Part shown: in pieces, positions 34,991 to 46,799 of the stretch
How the letters are laid out: each line of letters begins with the position of its first letter
How positions within the stretch are numbered: the first letter of the stretch is position 1
Assembly (NCBI RefSeq): GCF_000715075.1
Contig: NC_134102.1
Location: 100,710,266 to 100,774,265 of the forward strand
Direction: 5' to 3'
Source of the DNA: Nicotiana tabacum
Taxonomy: Eukaryota; Streptophyta; Magnoliopsida; Solanales; Solanaceae
DNA: 64,000 nucleotides
The notes under the pieces: generated by a model
The model's database searches: none
What the model saw: only the letters and a program-made list of their open reading frames with translations
Told to the model about the DNA's origin: nothing
Program-made: the position numbers and the translations under genes

Positions 34991-35664
34991 GGAAACTAAC
35001 ACCAGTAAAGCTGCCAATTTAGACTTTGCTTCGGGTGGTCCGAAACTCACTTGAGCCACCCGTGACCACGTCCAAATGTACCAACAATTCTATAAACATA
35101 ATCTGGACCTACTCAAACTCTCGGAATACATAAAACAACATCAAATCCATGAATCGCACCTCAAAACCAAATTAATCAACCTTTGAACTTCAAACTTCTT
35201 CCAACTAGCTCTGAATGCGACGAATCATACTTAGACAACTGGGAATGACGCCAAATTTTACGCAAAAGTTACAAATCACTATACGAGCATGTTCCAAGGC
35301 ATCAATAACACCAATTCTACTTCAAACCAAACTTAGAAAACTCTAAAACCTTCAAGACGCCAACTTTCAACAATAAGCGCTGAAACACTTCCGGTCCACC
35401 CGAAACTCAATTCAAACATACGCCCAAGTCCAAAATAATTATACGAATCTATTGAAACCTTCACATCTCGGTTCCGAGGTCATTTACTCAAAGTGTTGAC
35501 TCAAGTCAAACTTGGCTACCTTATGCCACTATTATAGAACTAAGTGTTCCGAATTCAAACTGAACCCTTCAAAAATCAAAGCAACCGTCCCTGCAAGTAG
35601 TAAAATAGTAAAAGTACATATGAAAAGTCTTAAATAGGGGAATACGGTCGATCGGGTTGTTACA

Positions 35665-35680
35665 TTCTCCACCTCTGAAA
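35665..35680 (-). other. E4 polypurine tract
   Basis: On the minus strand TTTCAGAGGTGGAGAA directly precedes the 3' LTR. It has one difference from the E1 tract. Confidence 0.78.
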
Positions 35681-35689
35681 CAAACGTTC

Positions 35690-36655
35690 ATCCTCGAACG
35701 GGACTAAATCATACCTGGAGTGTCGAATAAATATGGATATCTGCTCCACATGTCTTCTTGGTCTCCCAAGTCGCCTCCTCGACTGGTTGACCCATCTACT
35801 GGACCTTCACCGCTGAAATCTTATTAAACCTCAACTTACGACCTGCCTATCAACAATAGCAACTGGCTACTCCTCATAACGCAAGCTCTCATCTAGCTGA
35901 ACTGTGCCGTAATCTAACACATGGAACCTGTAGGCATGGTAACTCCGGAGAATAGACACGTGGAATATTGAATGAACTCTCGATAGACTGGGAGGCATAG
36001 CAAGCTCATAAGTAACCTCCCCAACCCGCCTCAACACCTCAAATGGATGTATAAACCTTGGGCTCAACTTTCCCTTCTTCCCGAATCTCATGATTCCCTT
36101 CATCGGCGAAACTTTCAAGAGAACCTTCTCGCCCACCATAAATGATAAACCACGGGCCTTATGATCCGCGTAACTCTTTTGTCTGGACTGTGTTGTGCGA
36201 AGTCGCTCCTGAATCAACTTTACCTTTTCCAAGGCATCCCCTTGTCGGGCTCAAACCAACCGATGGGAGAACAACATCGTCGACCATACAAGGCCTCAAA
36301 TGGAGCCATCTCGATACTGGACTGATAACTATTGATATAAGCAAACTCGGCAAATGGTAAGAATCGATCCCACTTCCCTCCGAAGTCAATCACACCAGCT
36401 CTGAGAATGCCCGTCGGTCAGCGGATAAAAGATTGTGTTGAGCTCTATCCGGGTACCCAACTCACTTTGTACAACTCCCCAGAAATGTGAAGTGAACTGA
36501 GTGCCTCTATCTGAGATAATTGAAAAAGGCACACCATGCAACCGGATGATCTCCAAAATATAAATCTGGTCCAACCTCTCTGAAGTGTATGTAGTCATCA
36601 CCGGAAAAAAGTGTGTAATGTTGGTCAGTCTGTCGACAATTACCCACTTTAACCG
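35690..36655 (-). pseudogene. int: E4 integrase C-terminal half with chromodomain
   Basis: Minus-strand remnant: WVIVDRLTNITHFFPV (about 36640), ISDRGTQFTSHFW with the second catalytic D (about 36510), then several frameshifts and a gap where the glutamate block should be ([10 protein letters not shown]). Next come KSYADHKARGLSFMVGEKV, KGIMRFGKKGKLSPRFI (about 36070) and a chromodomain with MGQPVEEATWE near 35790. The family W before MGQP is a stop. First catalytic D, zinc domain and everything upstream are missing. Confidence 0.85.
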
Positions 36656-36815
36656 TAATGAGAAGCTTTTATAGTCATACAAATGGCATGGCCTCGCAAA
36701 GGTTTTCTCCTTAAAGCTTGTAGGACCACATGGTTCAAAAGTCTTATTTCTTTTCTTAAATTTTATGCCATGTCAAACTACATCATCTAAATTTAAGCGG
36801 GGGAAGTAATTGTTA
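36656..36815. mobile_element. Right half of a Stowaway-like MITE
   Basis: The stretch reads AATGAGAAGCTTTTATAG..., then AAAAGTCTTATTTCTTTTCT, and ends in a worn terminal repeat (TTTAAGCGGGGGAAGTA, resembling AACGGAGGGAGTA). The same family appears complete at 38876-39096. The left half is missing where E4 ends. Recognition is from memory of a widespread plant MITE, not from a search. Confidence 0.4.
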
Positions 36816-37030
36816 AAGTACTCTAAGATTCAAAATTTCAAAATAGTTGAGTTTTATTTTGATGTTGTAATTTTTTTTAAATGGATATCTCAAGATTCAA
36901 TTTTTAGGTTTAAGTTATTCAATCTAAAATTTTGTTTTCTTTAACTCAATATCCTCTCTAACCTCTTACAAGTTACGACCGAGAGTTTCGCCTTTTGAAG
37001 CTCCAGTTGTGTAGGGAGACCAGGCCAGGT
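36816..37030. other. AT-rich spacer
   Basis: No gene or repeat recognised. It separates the MITE half from the next LTR fragment. Confidence 0.5.
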
Positions 37031-38115
37031 GTCACGACCCAATTCCCTACTAGGTGGAGACTGCACCTAACATTGTTGTTAGGCAAGCCCACAAGCAAAA
37101 CTACTATTTATTTATCTATTTATAACATATTTTTTATTACACTAAATTTCACGCAACTATGATAAGTCTTTTTAAACAAAATATCAACATAATACGTACA
37201 TAGTCTGCGGTGATAGAAATGACAAGTACAGCAGTACATAAGTGCTACAAATCCCCAAAACCTGGCATCAGAAGTACATGAGCAATCTAGAAAGTACACA
37301 AAACTACTTTCCGAAAGTAATAGACAGGAATAGTACGTAAGATGGAAGAAGACTCTGGTGCTGCGGATCGTAGCAAGGCAAGCAGCTCACCCCTAAGTCT
37401 CCGTAGATGATCGGTTACGCGCCCGCGTGACCACTGGTGGAACTTGTCTCAGCACCTGCACATCAGTGCAGAAGTGTAGCGTGAGTACGGAGAACAACGT
37501 ATACCAAGGAAGTATCTAGTCTAACCTCGAAGAATTAGTGACGAGGGGTCGACTTGACACTTACTAGAGGTCAATAATTATAATAAAAGTGCATAAAGTA
37601 GACATGGTGAGCATATGATAGGTATCAATGAGACAAATAAAAGCAACTACAATAAATACGTTAGGAATCCGTAACACATCACCAACATCTCATAACTAGC
37701 CGTGAAGGCACTAACTCAATTATCCAAATTGGAACCCGTTACGAATATTAGCACGAAGTTGCCGAGGCGAACGACCCGATCCCATAAGAATAATGGTACT
37801 CAGTACTACCAAGGCGAACAACCCGATCCAATAAGAATAGTGTTACCATAATACTGCCGAGGCGAACAGCTCGATCCCATAAGAGTGGTATTGCCATACT
37901 GCCAAGGCGAACGACCCGATCCCATTAGAGTAGAAAAGTTTACCTCGCTCGCGGAAGTACTTGCGATGCGAGAGGACATGGATTTTTAATAGTTATTAAG
38001 TATTCCTCATTTTTCCAAAATAAGAAGGCTAAGTCGATAATTGCAACTTTAAAATACCTAGTCTCAGCTCTATTCAAGACAGTCAATATGCAAGATAATC
38101 ACAATAGTATAATTA
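37031..38115 (-). repeat. LTR fragment, Tekay-like, minus strand
   Basis: It starts TGTCACGACCCAATTCCC at 37031, an LTR 3' end in minus orientation. It follows the same order as E4: the CTGCAC-ATCA-GTGCAG hairpin (37456-37471), a GTCACTAATTC-type block, and a GCCGAGGCGAACGACCCGAT tandem array (37750-37930, four units). Similarity fades near 38100 where LINE sequence starts. No coding part remains. Confidence 0.8.
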
Positions 38116-38463
38116 ACCGCACATCCACCGCAACATCCTCATTTTTGCCACTTTCATCTTCTGGATATGTGAGTTCTTGACGGGCCAACACTCAGCCCCA
38201 TACATCATGGCCGATCTAACCACCGCTTTATAAAACTTACCTTTGAGTATCGGTGGCACTCTCTTGTCACACAGGACTCCAGATGCTAACCTCCACTTCA
38301 TCCATCCTACCCCAATACGGTGTGTGACATCCTCGTCGATCTCCCTCCCCCCTGGATAACCAAACCAAGGTACTTGAAGCTGCCTCTACTCGGGATGACC
38401 TGCGAATCAAGCCTCACATTCACGCCCTCTTCCCCTGGCTCAGCGCTGAACTTACACTCCAGG
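38116..38463 (-). pseudogene. LINE reverse transcriptase, 3' fragment
   Basis: Minus-strand reading gives [15 protein letters not shown], then (after a one-base shift near 38352) the block [59 protein letters not shown] and MRMLRWMCG. This is the thumb/C-terminal end of a plant non-LTR retrotransposon RT. Truncation on both sides leaves about 110 codons. It lies against the LTR fragment and is a dead copy. Confidence 0.85.
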
Positions 38464-38875
38464 TATGATCATGACTCATGAGGTACAATTTTCTTTTTTG
38501 TGCACGCATATTTATACAAAATCAAAAATGAATAATAAAAGTATTTATGTATATTCATTATTTTACACCAAATTAAATAATATAAACTATTACAATCACC
38601 AATTGTTGTGGCAGGCCGGATTGAGCACCCGAAAAAATGCGAATGCCAACGATAATATTGCAATAGAATGAATTGCGTGTGCGGTGTTCCAATTTAGGTT
38701 GCACGCGCCTTGATTATAGGGTTTCTGTTATTTTCAGCCCACTCAGGTATAGATAAATTTGTTTGCAAATGCGTGGATAGATGGAAAAATGTCTCCTAAT
38801 GTTGGGACCAGCTATTTAGCATACGAAATATAAAAACAAAAAACGGTGGTAGAAGTTGATTAAACAAAATTAAAT
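38464..38875. other. AT-rich spacer
   Basis: I see no gene. Short open frames here lack any family signal. Confidence 0.5.
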
Positions 38876-39096
38876 TACTAATTCCGTTTTAATTTAATTG
38901 TTTTACTTTCCTCTTTAGTCTATTTAAAAAGCAAATCTTTTAGATCAAACATTTATTTAAAGTTACAAGATTCAAATGGCATTTTGATACACACATTTTT
39001 CGTTTAAAATCATAAGTTTTAAAAGCTTCACGTATTTTGTTAAATTCTATGTCTAGTCAAATTAAGACACTTAAATTACGACGGAAAGAAGTAATA
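38876..39096. mobile_element. Stowaway-like MITE
   Basis: About 220 bases with decayed terminal inverted repeats: left ATTCCGTTTTAATTTAATTG, right AATTACGACGGAAAGAAGTA. TA dinucleotides flank both ends. Internal words (TTTAGTCTATTTAAAAAG, CATAAGTTTTAAAAGCTTCA) match the same family as the half copy at 36656. It is non-coding. Confidence 0.5.
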
Positions 39097-39700
39097 ATTT
39101 GAATTTCTTTTCAAGTTCTAAAAAACTTGTTTATGGCAGTGTGTGAATTTTTTTTTCACTCACAAAATATTTATTTTTTTCAAATAAAATGCATGTCCAA
39201 ACACAATTTCAACTTGCAAAAATTATATTTCAACGCAACTTCAAAAATTATTTTTTCGTGTTTCAACCAAATCTCTATCCAAAAGCTAGCTAAAAGTTCT
39301 ACAAATCTAGGTACTTTTCTACTAGTAGGATGTAGGCCATTGGCTGATAGTTGTTACCTAAAATCTGGTATCATAGTCGTAGAGATTTGTTAGTCAAGTT
39401 TCAATTGCCAATTTTGATATCATTTTGGCAAGAGTTTAATTGCAAGTTACCATGACATAATATGAGCATTTAATTTTTGACCAAATTTAAATATTTTATC
39501 ATCTTTTAATATGTAAATATTTTTAAGTTTAACCTACTATTTTAGCTCTTGTTTTACCTTTATATGTTTTATTTAAGAAAATTAAAAATCACAAAAGAAA
39601 TTATATGTTCTTGATTTTAAAATATTTAGCTAGTATTTTTATTTTACACTCTTAAAAGAAAAAAAATATATTAAATAAAGCAAGAGTCGATAAGTTATTT
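39097..39700. other. AT-rich spacer
   Basis: Low-complexity AT-rich sequence without a supported feature. Confidence 0.5.
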
Positions 39701-41619
39701 CCATGTGGCAAGATTCCTGCTTATCTTTTGTAACAAACTCACATTCTCCTTCGAAATTACATACACATACACGCTCTTTTTTCTTGGCAACCAATTAATC
39801 CCCGTTCCTATAGATCTTCCACACACAAAGGGGGCTGGGAAAAACAAAAAAGGAGAAAAAACAGATAGAGCAAAGAGAGAAAAGAGAGGCCTAGAGGACG
39901 AGAGAAAAGCAGAGGGTTTGGGAACGGGATTAGAAAAAAGAGAGAGATGCCACAGTTCAACTCCATGGACGCCACCTAATTTCCCACTCTACTTTAATCT
40001 CTATTAAACACCCATTACCACCAACTTCAACACTACCCTTCAACTCCACTCACGACGGCAAACAGAACAAAAACAGAGAAAAACAGGGGAACAAAAGGAA
40101 AAGGAACGGAAAAATTCAAGAACCTATCTTCTCCACCGTAATCAACACAAACCTCCACCAAAGTCCAGCCCCAAAAATAGCCCATTCAACCCCCTAAAGC
40201 CACCGTAAATCAGCCATTAACACCGGAAGACACCACCCATAAAGAGAGGAGGTCACGAAACAGAGGGAGTTGAGGGAACGGACAAAGCAACGGGGAGAGC
40301 AAAAGGAAACGGGTCTCAGCACACAGCTTCATCGCTCATCGCCTAAAACAAAAATTCCAAAATCTGTTCGAGGTTAGAGTCTGAGGTTCCGCTCGAGGTT
40401 CGGGTGCAGTTCTTGTTTGCCGATTTTATTTTTCAATCAAGGTTCATTTCTTCTGTCTCACTCTTTATTTCAAATGAATTAAAGTTTGATTGGTTATCTG
40501 ATTCATGTTCCTCTGTGTTGGTCTATGTCTAAAATGAATTTGAGCTTAATTTGTTGTCAGATTCTCGTTCCTTTTGTGCTTAGCATTCTCTCTGGGCAGT
40601 GACATTTGATAACAAAGATGAAGGGAATTTTAGTTTGTTCAATCTAGTTCTACATTTGATAAGTATAAGTCTTAAAATTGGAAGTAAGATTTGGATTAAT
40701 TTTGTTTAAGTAACAAAGTGAGTTTGGATATGTTAGGCTTGAATTCTCTGAAATTTTCTATAGATTGGTTTGGTATATTAGTGGGCTAGAATCGTGTTTT
40801 AAATAACCTTATGTTATCGCAGGAGCAATTTGCTGCACGATGTGTTATTTGTTTGGATGCTATTTGTTTTTCTTGAGTGCTTTGTTGGACTTATATTTAA
40901 ATGAGCTTTCATGTCGGGCGTAGGGACGTTGGGCTAAATTGAAATGAAATATTGAAACTGTAACCTTTATTGCATTATTCAATTGTTTTGACCGTTAGGA
41001 GCATGCTTGGCCGTTAATATTCATAAATATCGTAGCTTGCTTTAGGCGTGATTAATAATAAATCATCGTGACTATGAGTACAGTTCCTGTGGCATGGTCA
41101 TGATACATAAATCCAAATTTGGGTGTGCATTTCATGTGCTCGACCATAACTTCGAATAATAAAAATTAACATGTTATAAATTATGGATGTGTTTTACGTG
41201 GCGCGATTCGCAATGTGTACAAAAACAAACGAGTGCGCGACATCGCGACTTGTTCAAATAATTTCATAAATAATTAAAAGCGGTTTTAAAAGGTAAAAAT
41301 GCATAATAGGTTCTAAAACATGTAATAAATCAGATTATTAAGCCAATTATTAATAGTTGAGCGACCGTGCTAAAATCACGGAACTCGGGAATGCCTAACA
41401 CCTTCTTCCGGGTTAACAGAATTCCTTACCCGGTCTTCTGGTTTTTGCAGACTTTAAAACATAGTCAAATTTCCTCGATTTGGGATTTGAAATAAACCGG
41501 TGACTTAGGACACCATAAATTATCCCAAGTGACGACTCTGAATAAATAATTTCATTTCGATTAATGTCAATTCAATTGGAAAAACTCTCTATCCCCTTCG
41601 GGAAAAAGGAGGTGTGACA
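39700..41619 (+). repeat. Probable solo LTR, left edge uncertain
   Basis: The right end is convincing as an LTR 3' terminus: TCACGGAACTCGGGAATGCC, ACCGGTGACTTAGGACACC and a final AAAAAGGAGGTGTGACA at 41619, words typical of long LTRs of Tat/Ogre-like elements in Solanaceae (from memory). No primer site follows, so it is solo or truncated. The first 600 bases are strongly purine-rich on the plus strand (39830-40330), like a transcribed leader. A CCGTG-CTAAAAT-CACGG hairpin is at 41366-41382. I could not find the left terminus or a target duplication. Confidence 0.45.
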
Positions 41620-41756
41620 CATAAAATTGAAATTAATAATTTGAAAATTAAGATAGGTTATTTAATGTGACAAGTAAAGATATATTGATAGTGCAAATTT
41701 TTCTAAAATGTTATTGTATACAAATTAAATCGATTTGACAATGGTTTATTAATCTC

Positions 41757-41935
41757 TTTGTCTCACATCCATTTGTTTGGAAATTCGAATGGACACGTTA
41801 TCTTTAAAAAATTAAAATATGCATAAAATGTCAAAAGCACCCTTAGTACCAAATTGTAGTTGTATTTTTATTCATTTCGATCATGAAAAATCATGTCGAT
41901 TCGTATTAGGACAAAATGAATGTGGAAGATTAAAT
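41757..41935. mobile_element. Possible second MITE
   Basis: TCTTTGTCTCACATCCATTTGT on the left and ACAAAATGAATGTGGAAGA on the right form worn inverted ends about 175 bases apart. The evidence is weak and no target duplication is clear. Confidence 0.3.
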
Positions 41936-42650
41936 AATCTCTAAGTACAAAAATTTGTCAATTTTCGTGATATACAAAAAAAAAGTGTCAAACAAATTGG
42001 GGAAAAAATGAGTACACTGAACTAGACACTACAAGAGAAATACTCCAAACTGAAATTCATTCATTTCAAAAAGTTTATTAAGAAGATTCATGGCTAAAAT
42101 TTAATAATTGTTGACTCCAGAAAAGCAAAAAATACTTAATTTTTAAGGCCGTGAGAGTATGCAAAAGTTTCTTGTATCGGAAGGCCACTTTAATTAATGT
42201 GTAATATACCAACACCGCTGGGATTTTCATGAATTTATAAAAGCAAATCTATGAAGCTGTTTCATCCAACAATACAGCAAATAGGAAAAGCAAAATCTAT
42301 CCTACGATTCACTATAAATTTGAACTCACCTATTCATCTCATAGCAGTAGCTTAGTAATCCAAGATATAGAGCTAAGAGATAGACATTGAAAAAAATGAT
42401 CAGTTTTCAATCTTTTCGTCTAAATATTAAACTCTCCAAACTGGAATGATAAACTAGTTTATGTTAAGTTCACCTACCGCAAGTCAGTAAGCAGATGTTA
42501 ATTTAATTTGTTTTTATTATGTATCACATATCATGTTCGTAGGTTCTGTCGTTGTTTTGAATTGAAAATTAGAATTCTGTCTCATGTCTAAAGTAAATAA
42601 ATTAACGTCCTTTTTTTTAACTCTTTAAAAAATCTAATCGTAAAAGTTCC
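41936..42650. other. AT-rich spacer
   Basis: No gene, RNA gene or repeat could be supported here. Confidence 0.5.
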
Positions 42651-42980
42651 TAACAAGAAAAATATTTTTGGATTTTGATTTTTTTTTTCTGATTGGAAAT
42701 TTTCGAAAGAAATACTTCCAAAGAACAAAGAAAATATTTTTGAATTTTTGGTTTTGATTTTTGATTTGTTTTTGGGAGAAAAACTTCTAAAGAAGGAAAA
42801 AAAACATATTTATGAATCTTGATTTGATTGATTTATTTATTTATTATTTCCTTTTCGAATGAAAGACTTGTAAAAGAAAGAAAATATTTTTGGGTTAATT
42901 TTTTTTATTTGAGATTTTCTAAGGAAAGACTTCTAAAGAAGGAATTAAAGGAAAATATTTCTAGATTTTTGAAAATTGGG
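42651..42980. repeat. Degenerate tandem repeat, about 75-80 bp units
   Basis: Four worn units of the form GAAAATATTTTTGGATTTT...GAAAGACTTCTAAAGAAGGAA, followed by a partial fifth. It leads into GGGGGCCGGAACC and TTTGCCTACGTATCTCAC, words I associate with untranslated parts of Tat/Ogre-like elements. Confidence 0.6.
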
Positions 42981-43554
42981 GGCCGGAACCGATAAGGTTT
43001 GCCTACGTATCTCACATCCGGTGAAAATCAGACACGCGTAGTACGGCGAGTTTTTCAGGACCGAGGGAAAATGTCATTTTTTGAAAATTCGGACTCATTT
43101 GTGAACTCCTTCTAAAATTAGTTAGAGTTCTAGGATCTTTTTTTTTCAAATACCGAGATGTTCTAGAACCGATCAATTTTCTCTCTCCTACCTTCTATAT
43201 CTCGGTTTTTCTTGATTTTATTTCCCTATTCTAGAAGCGAGTCAACATGCAAACCAATTCAAACAAATACAAAAGTAGCACGTAAGATGCATCAGGATGG
43301 TCTTTTTAATTTCGGGTACACATGTCCTAGACGACTCAACCCATGTGTTGAGTCCCAAAAGTCTAATGTACGTGATGCAAACAAGCGTACCTACTAGGGA
43401 TCCTACATGAGGCTATGTTCTTCTAAGTTTAAACCTTAAAGGTTTAAAGTTCTAGATCTATCTTACCCGAACGGATAACTCGAGCTGGGGGCAACGTACC
43501 GAGAATCAAAAGGCCATCCGGTTTTGTAACTTATCCGATCCTTATCTAATCAAC
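42981..43554. other. Retroelement-like non-coding sequence
   Basis: No open frame of note. TTTGCCTACGTATCTCACAT at 42999 and the following text look like an old retroelement tail, cut at the left end of E5. Confidence 0.4.
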
Positions 43555-44246
43555 TGTCAAAAAACTGTAGAGGGAGTTATAGTAATTCCCGCCAAAAGTA
43601 GTATTTCTACCAACTTCCCGGTAACACAAGATTGTGTCATCGGAAAGCAAGGGGACTATCTATATAGGGAAAAATACGACATGACACATGGCAACTTAAA
43701 TGAAGGACACGTGGAACCCAAGATGGAGATAGCCACCGAACATAGCTATTTCGCTTTTCACCGGAAGGAATAACGATCATAAAATGGAGTGTTAAATGTT
43801 TTACACCCGGTAACATTTAATACAGAATATTTTACAGCATTAAGGATGATGGCCCGTTAAAGGGAATTTGGCATTTATATCTACCGTTACATCTTCATTA
43901 ATGACCCTCATAATTGACATTAAAGAAGGGCATAATTCTAGAACCTCCTTCCCTAGACATAGCTATAAATAGGGAGTTCAGTTATCATTATAAATGACAT
44001 AAATTTTCTAGCAAACTTATACTACACTCTATACAGAGCTTAATATTATTTACTTTCTTGCTTCTAATCTCATCATTATTGTGCTCAGAAACCCTGTTCC
44101 CGGATTCGTCAGCTCTGTTGTTCCATCTACATTTTAAGGCTAAGTATTTTATATTTCATCAGTTATTTCGTTATTTTTTGGATCAAATTAATTCACTTGT
44201 CTAAAAATCACGAACAAATTCAACTGTACCATTTTACGGGTAAACA
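43555..44246 (+). repeat. E5 5' LTR
   Basis: About 690 bases, starting near TGTCAAAAAACTG. It has a G-box-like GGACACGTGGAA (about 43707) and a TATA box TATAAATA (43974-43981). It ends GGGTAAACA. Confidence 0.85.
43974..43981 (+). promoter_or_regulatory. E5 LTR TATA box
   Basis: CTATAAATAGGG, conserved in the 3' LTR at 54725-54732. It would drive the genomic RNA. Confidence 0.75.
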
Positions 44247-44247
44247 G

Positions 44248-44268
44248 TTTGGCGTCCACCGTGGAGCC
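44248..44268 (+). other. E5 primer-binding site
   Basis: TTTGGCGTCCACCGTGGAGC follows the LTR after one base. E6 has the matching TTTGGCGCCCACCATAGGG on the minus strand (60087-60105). I cannot name the primer tRNA with certainty. Confidence 0.7.
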
Positions 44269-44351
44269 TAGACAGTCGTGCAATTAAATTGATCCTTACT
44301 TTTTTTACTAACAAGCTTTGATTGTTTTGTCTTAGAAAAAATCACAAAAAA

Positions 44352-45900
44352 ATGACAGACAATACTGTTAACAACACTCACAATCCTGGATTTCGAGGGG
44401 ATCAACCTCATTTCTAGGATTCAATCTGTGACGACCACAACGAGGGGAATGACGCTACACCGATACATGACATGCAATATCCTCGACATGTTCGGGAAAC
44501 AACTCCCGATGATGTTAATGAAGAGCATGTCTTCGATGCGGTAAGCGTCTTGCAAGAGCAATAGGCGATTATTCTAGGCCATCTCACTCGGCAGGATAAG
44601 GTTATGACGGAGCTAAAACAGGCGCTGTCGGGGGCTTCGAATAATGCAAACAAGCGAGATCCAATTCCTCTCCGAAAACGAAACAATGCAGAGAGTCAAC
44701 AACAATACTCCCAAGGGTGAAGTCGATTCTGACGGGGCTGGGGGAAGCGGATCCGGTCTCAACAGCGAGAACGACCCGTTCAATAATGAACTTTTACGGT
44801 TCATGAAAGAAGTAAAAGCCCGCATGGACCAAATCCCGGGCGCGCCACTAGTAATGAAGGGCCCGGATTCAAATAAGTATACTAGCTGAGTGCGGCACCA
44901 GAATTGATCCTAAAACGGTTCAAAATGCATGAAGTTCCAAAATATAACAGAACTTAGAATCCTCATGAGCATATTACCACTTACACGATGGCAGTAAAAG
45001 GAAATGATTTGGCTCCTCACGAAATTGAATTCGTGTTGCTAAAGAAATTTGGTGAGACTCTCACAGGGGAGCTTTAACGTGGTATTCATTATTACCCGAG
45101 CATTCTATATATTCCATTGAGATAGTCGCGGATTCTTTCATCAAGGCCCATGCTGGTGCCAGAAAGGTACAAGCCTGAAAGGCCAACATATTCAGGATCA
45201 CGCAGGGAGAATCCGAATTATTATGAGACTTCGTTACTCGGTTCCATAAGGAAAGGATGTTACTACCCGCAGTTCCGGATGAATGAGCAGCTGAAGCGTT
45301 CACCAAAGGTTTAAATCCGAGAAGTTCGGACTCTTCCCGGAAGTTGAAGAAAAGTCTGTTCGAGTTTCAAGCGATGACTTGGGCGGATGTCCACAACCGG
45401 TACGAGTCAAAAATAAGAATCGAAGAAGATCAGGTTGGCTTTTCATCGTCGACCATAGGACGAGAAAAGAACATAGAAAAAATAAAAGATGATAACGACA
45501 CGGATAGACGGACTTCGAAGGGCCTATTTTTGCCCTACGAGCGGACCGAAGGTCGTGGCAGGAGCTTCCAGACAGTAGACAAGTTCACTGTTAATAGAAG
45601 GACCGATAGTGGCCGGAACAATAGATAGCTGCAAGAAAAAGAAATCTCGGGGTCGCGAGAGTCTTCTTACCCAAAGTTATCAGAGTATAACTTCAACGTC
45701 AGTGTAGTGGAGCTGGTGTCAGCCATGAGAAATATCAAAGAGGCACAATTCCCGAGACTTATGAGATCTGATCCCACCTAGAGGGATCCTAACTTATGGT
45801 GTGAATACCATGGTACTAACGGCCATCGGACTAGGGACTGCAGACACCTCCGGGAAGAAGTGGCAACACTGTTAAAGAATTTCATCTCAGAGAATTCTTG
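44352..45900 (+). pseudogene. gag: E5 gag, degenerate
   Basis: Gag remnant starting MTDNTVNNTHNPGFRGDQ. Frameshifts separate the N-terminus, the Retrotrans_gag part (ADSFIKAHAGARKVQA, about 45125-45180; MLLPAVPDE, about 45257) and the C-terminal part (FEFQAMTWADVHNRYESKI, about 45360). A Tat-type zinc-binding block CEYHGTNGHRTRDCRHLREE is at about 45800-45860. Stops fall where the family has Arg or Trp (TGA in KVQA-stop-K, PDE-stop-A), again transition-type changes. Confidence 0.85.
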
Positions 45901-46084
45901 AGTGACCGAGCTAAAAATAATTATGGCCTGAATAGAGGTGACGCGGAACCCTCGAAAGCAAGAGAAGAACCCCCATGCCAAATGATCAACATGATCTTCG
46001 GAGGGAATGAGATTAATGGGGTCACCTTTTCGGAAACAAAGAAGACAAAAGTATCAATAACTCATAGTAAAAGGCTCCGGGAAG

Positions 46085-46570
46085 ATGATATCACATTTAC
46101 GGACAAAGATGCATACCGATTGCTGTTACCGCACACTGGTAATTTCTTTAAATGTGTTAGATTTTAAAATTAAACGTGTCTTAGTAGATCCAGGAAGTTC
46201 AGCTAATATCATACAATGGAGAGCACTGAAGCAAGCTAAACTCACCGAAAGCATTATCTCGGCAACAAAACTCCTCGCTGGATTTAACTTTGTAAGCGTG
46301 ACAACCCGAGGAGAAATTTTATTGCTCACGAATACTGAGGGAGTAATGAAGACAACTCTCTTCGAAGTGGTAGTTGGAGACATGAGGTATAATATCATCT
46401 TGGGAAGACCATGGTTGCATGAGATGAAAGTTGTGCCTTCAGCATATCATCAATTGTTAAAGCTTCCGACACCCGAGGGGATCAAACAGATAAGGGGCGA
46501 TAAACCTACAACAAGGGAGATGAATGCAATTTCGATCTCCAGTAGAAAAGGAAAGGAACTTGCGACATAG
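46085..46570 (+). pseudogene. E5 protease
   Basis: Aspartic protease with the catalytic block VLVDPGSSANII (about 46170) and the closing block MRYNIILGRPWLHEMKVVPS (about 46383-46440). A 161-codon frame is open through this domain. It lies downstream of gag, with the usual spacer, and upstream of RT. Confidence 0.87.
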
Positions 46571-46799
46571 CAATTACTGGAACCAGTACCTTCCCCCAAA
46601 CCAGAGGAAGTTAGCCAGGGGACAGAAGAGTTGGAACCATATCAAGTACCAAGGTATTTTCAAGTACCAGAAGAGACGGACGCGACGAATTCCACGACAG
46701 AAGAACTAGGGAAAGTTGCATTGTTCGAAGAATTCCTAGAAAGGAAATTCCATTTGTGAACAGGACTACACCCGGAGCTCAGGTCTGCTTTTATTGAAT

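Larger units (their letters stand above)
32976..35664 (-). repeat. E4 3' LTR
   Basis: 2689 bases. Read on the minus strand: CGCGAA island (34990-34618), TATA-like TTTTAAAA (34589-34596), donor-like GTGAGT (34500-34495), dyad tandem array (33920-33760) and CTGCAC-AATTA-GTGCAG hairpin (33434-33418). The order and spacing match the E1 and E2 LTRs. Confidence 0.88.
32976..36655 (-). mobile_element. E4: truncated Tekay-like element
   Basis: Only the 3' LTR (32976-35664), purine tract and integrase C-terminal half remain, all in minus orientation. The 5' LTR, gag, protease, RT and the integrase N-terminus are absent. Similarity to integrase ends abruptly around 36650 at the right half of a MITE. 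LTR ends TGTCACGACCC ... GTTGTTACA. Shares its purine tract almost exactly with E1, so the two are related families. Confidence 0.88.

Noticed and set aside
39456..39460. CATAA as target-site duplication for the solo LTR (CATAA also at 41620)
   Set aside because: A five-base match is expected by chance within 2 kb, and the next bases are TATGAG, not TG-type LTR start.
39705..40007. 100-codon Lys/Arg-rich frame
   Set aside because: Purine-rich stretch without domain or homologous motif; likely LTR leader.
45061..45306. Minus-strand frame in E5 gag
   Set aside because: The plus strand clearly encodes Gag there (ADSFIKAHAGARK); the reverse frame is incidental.
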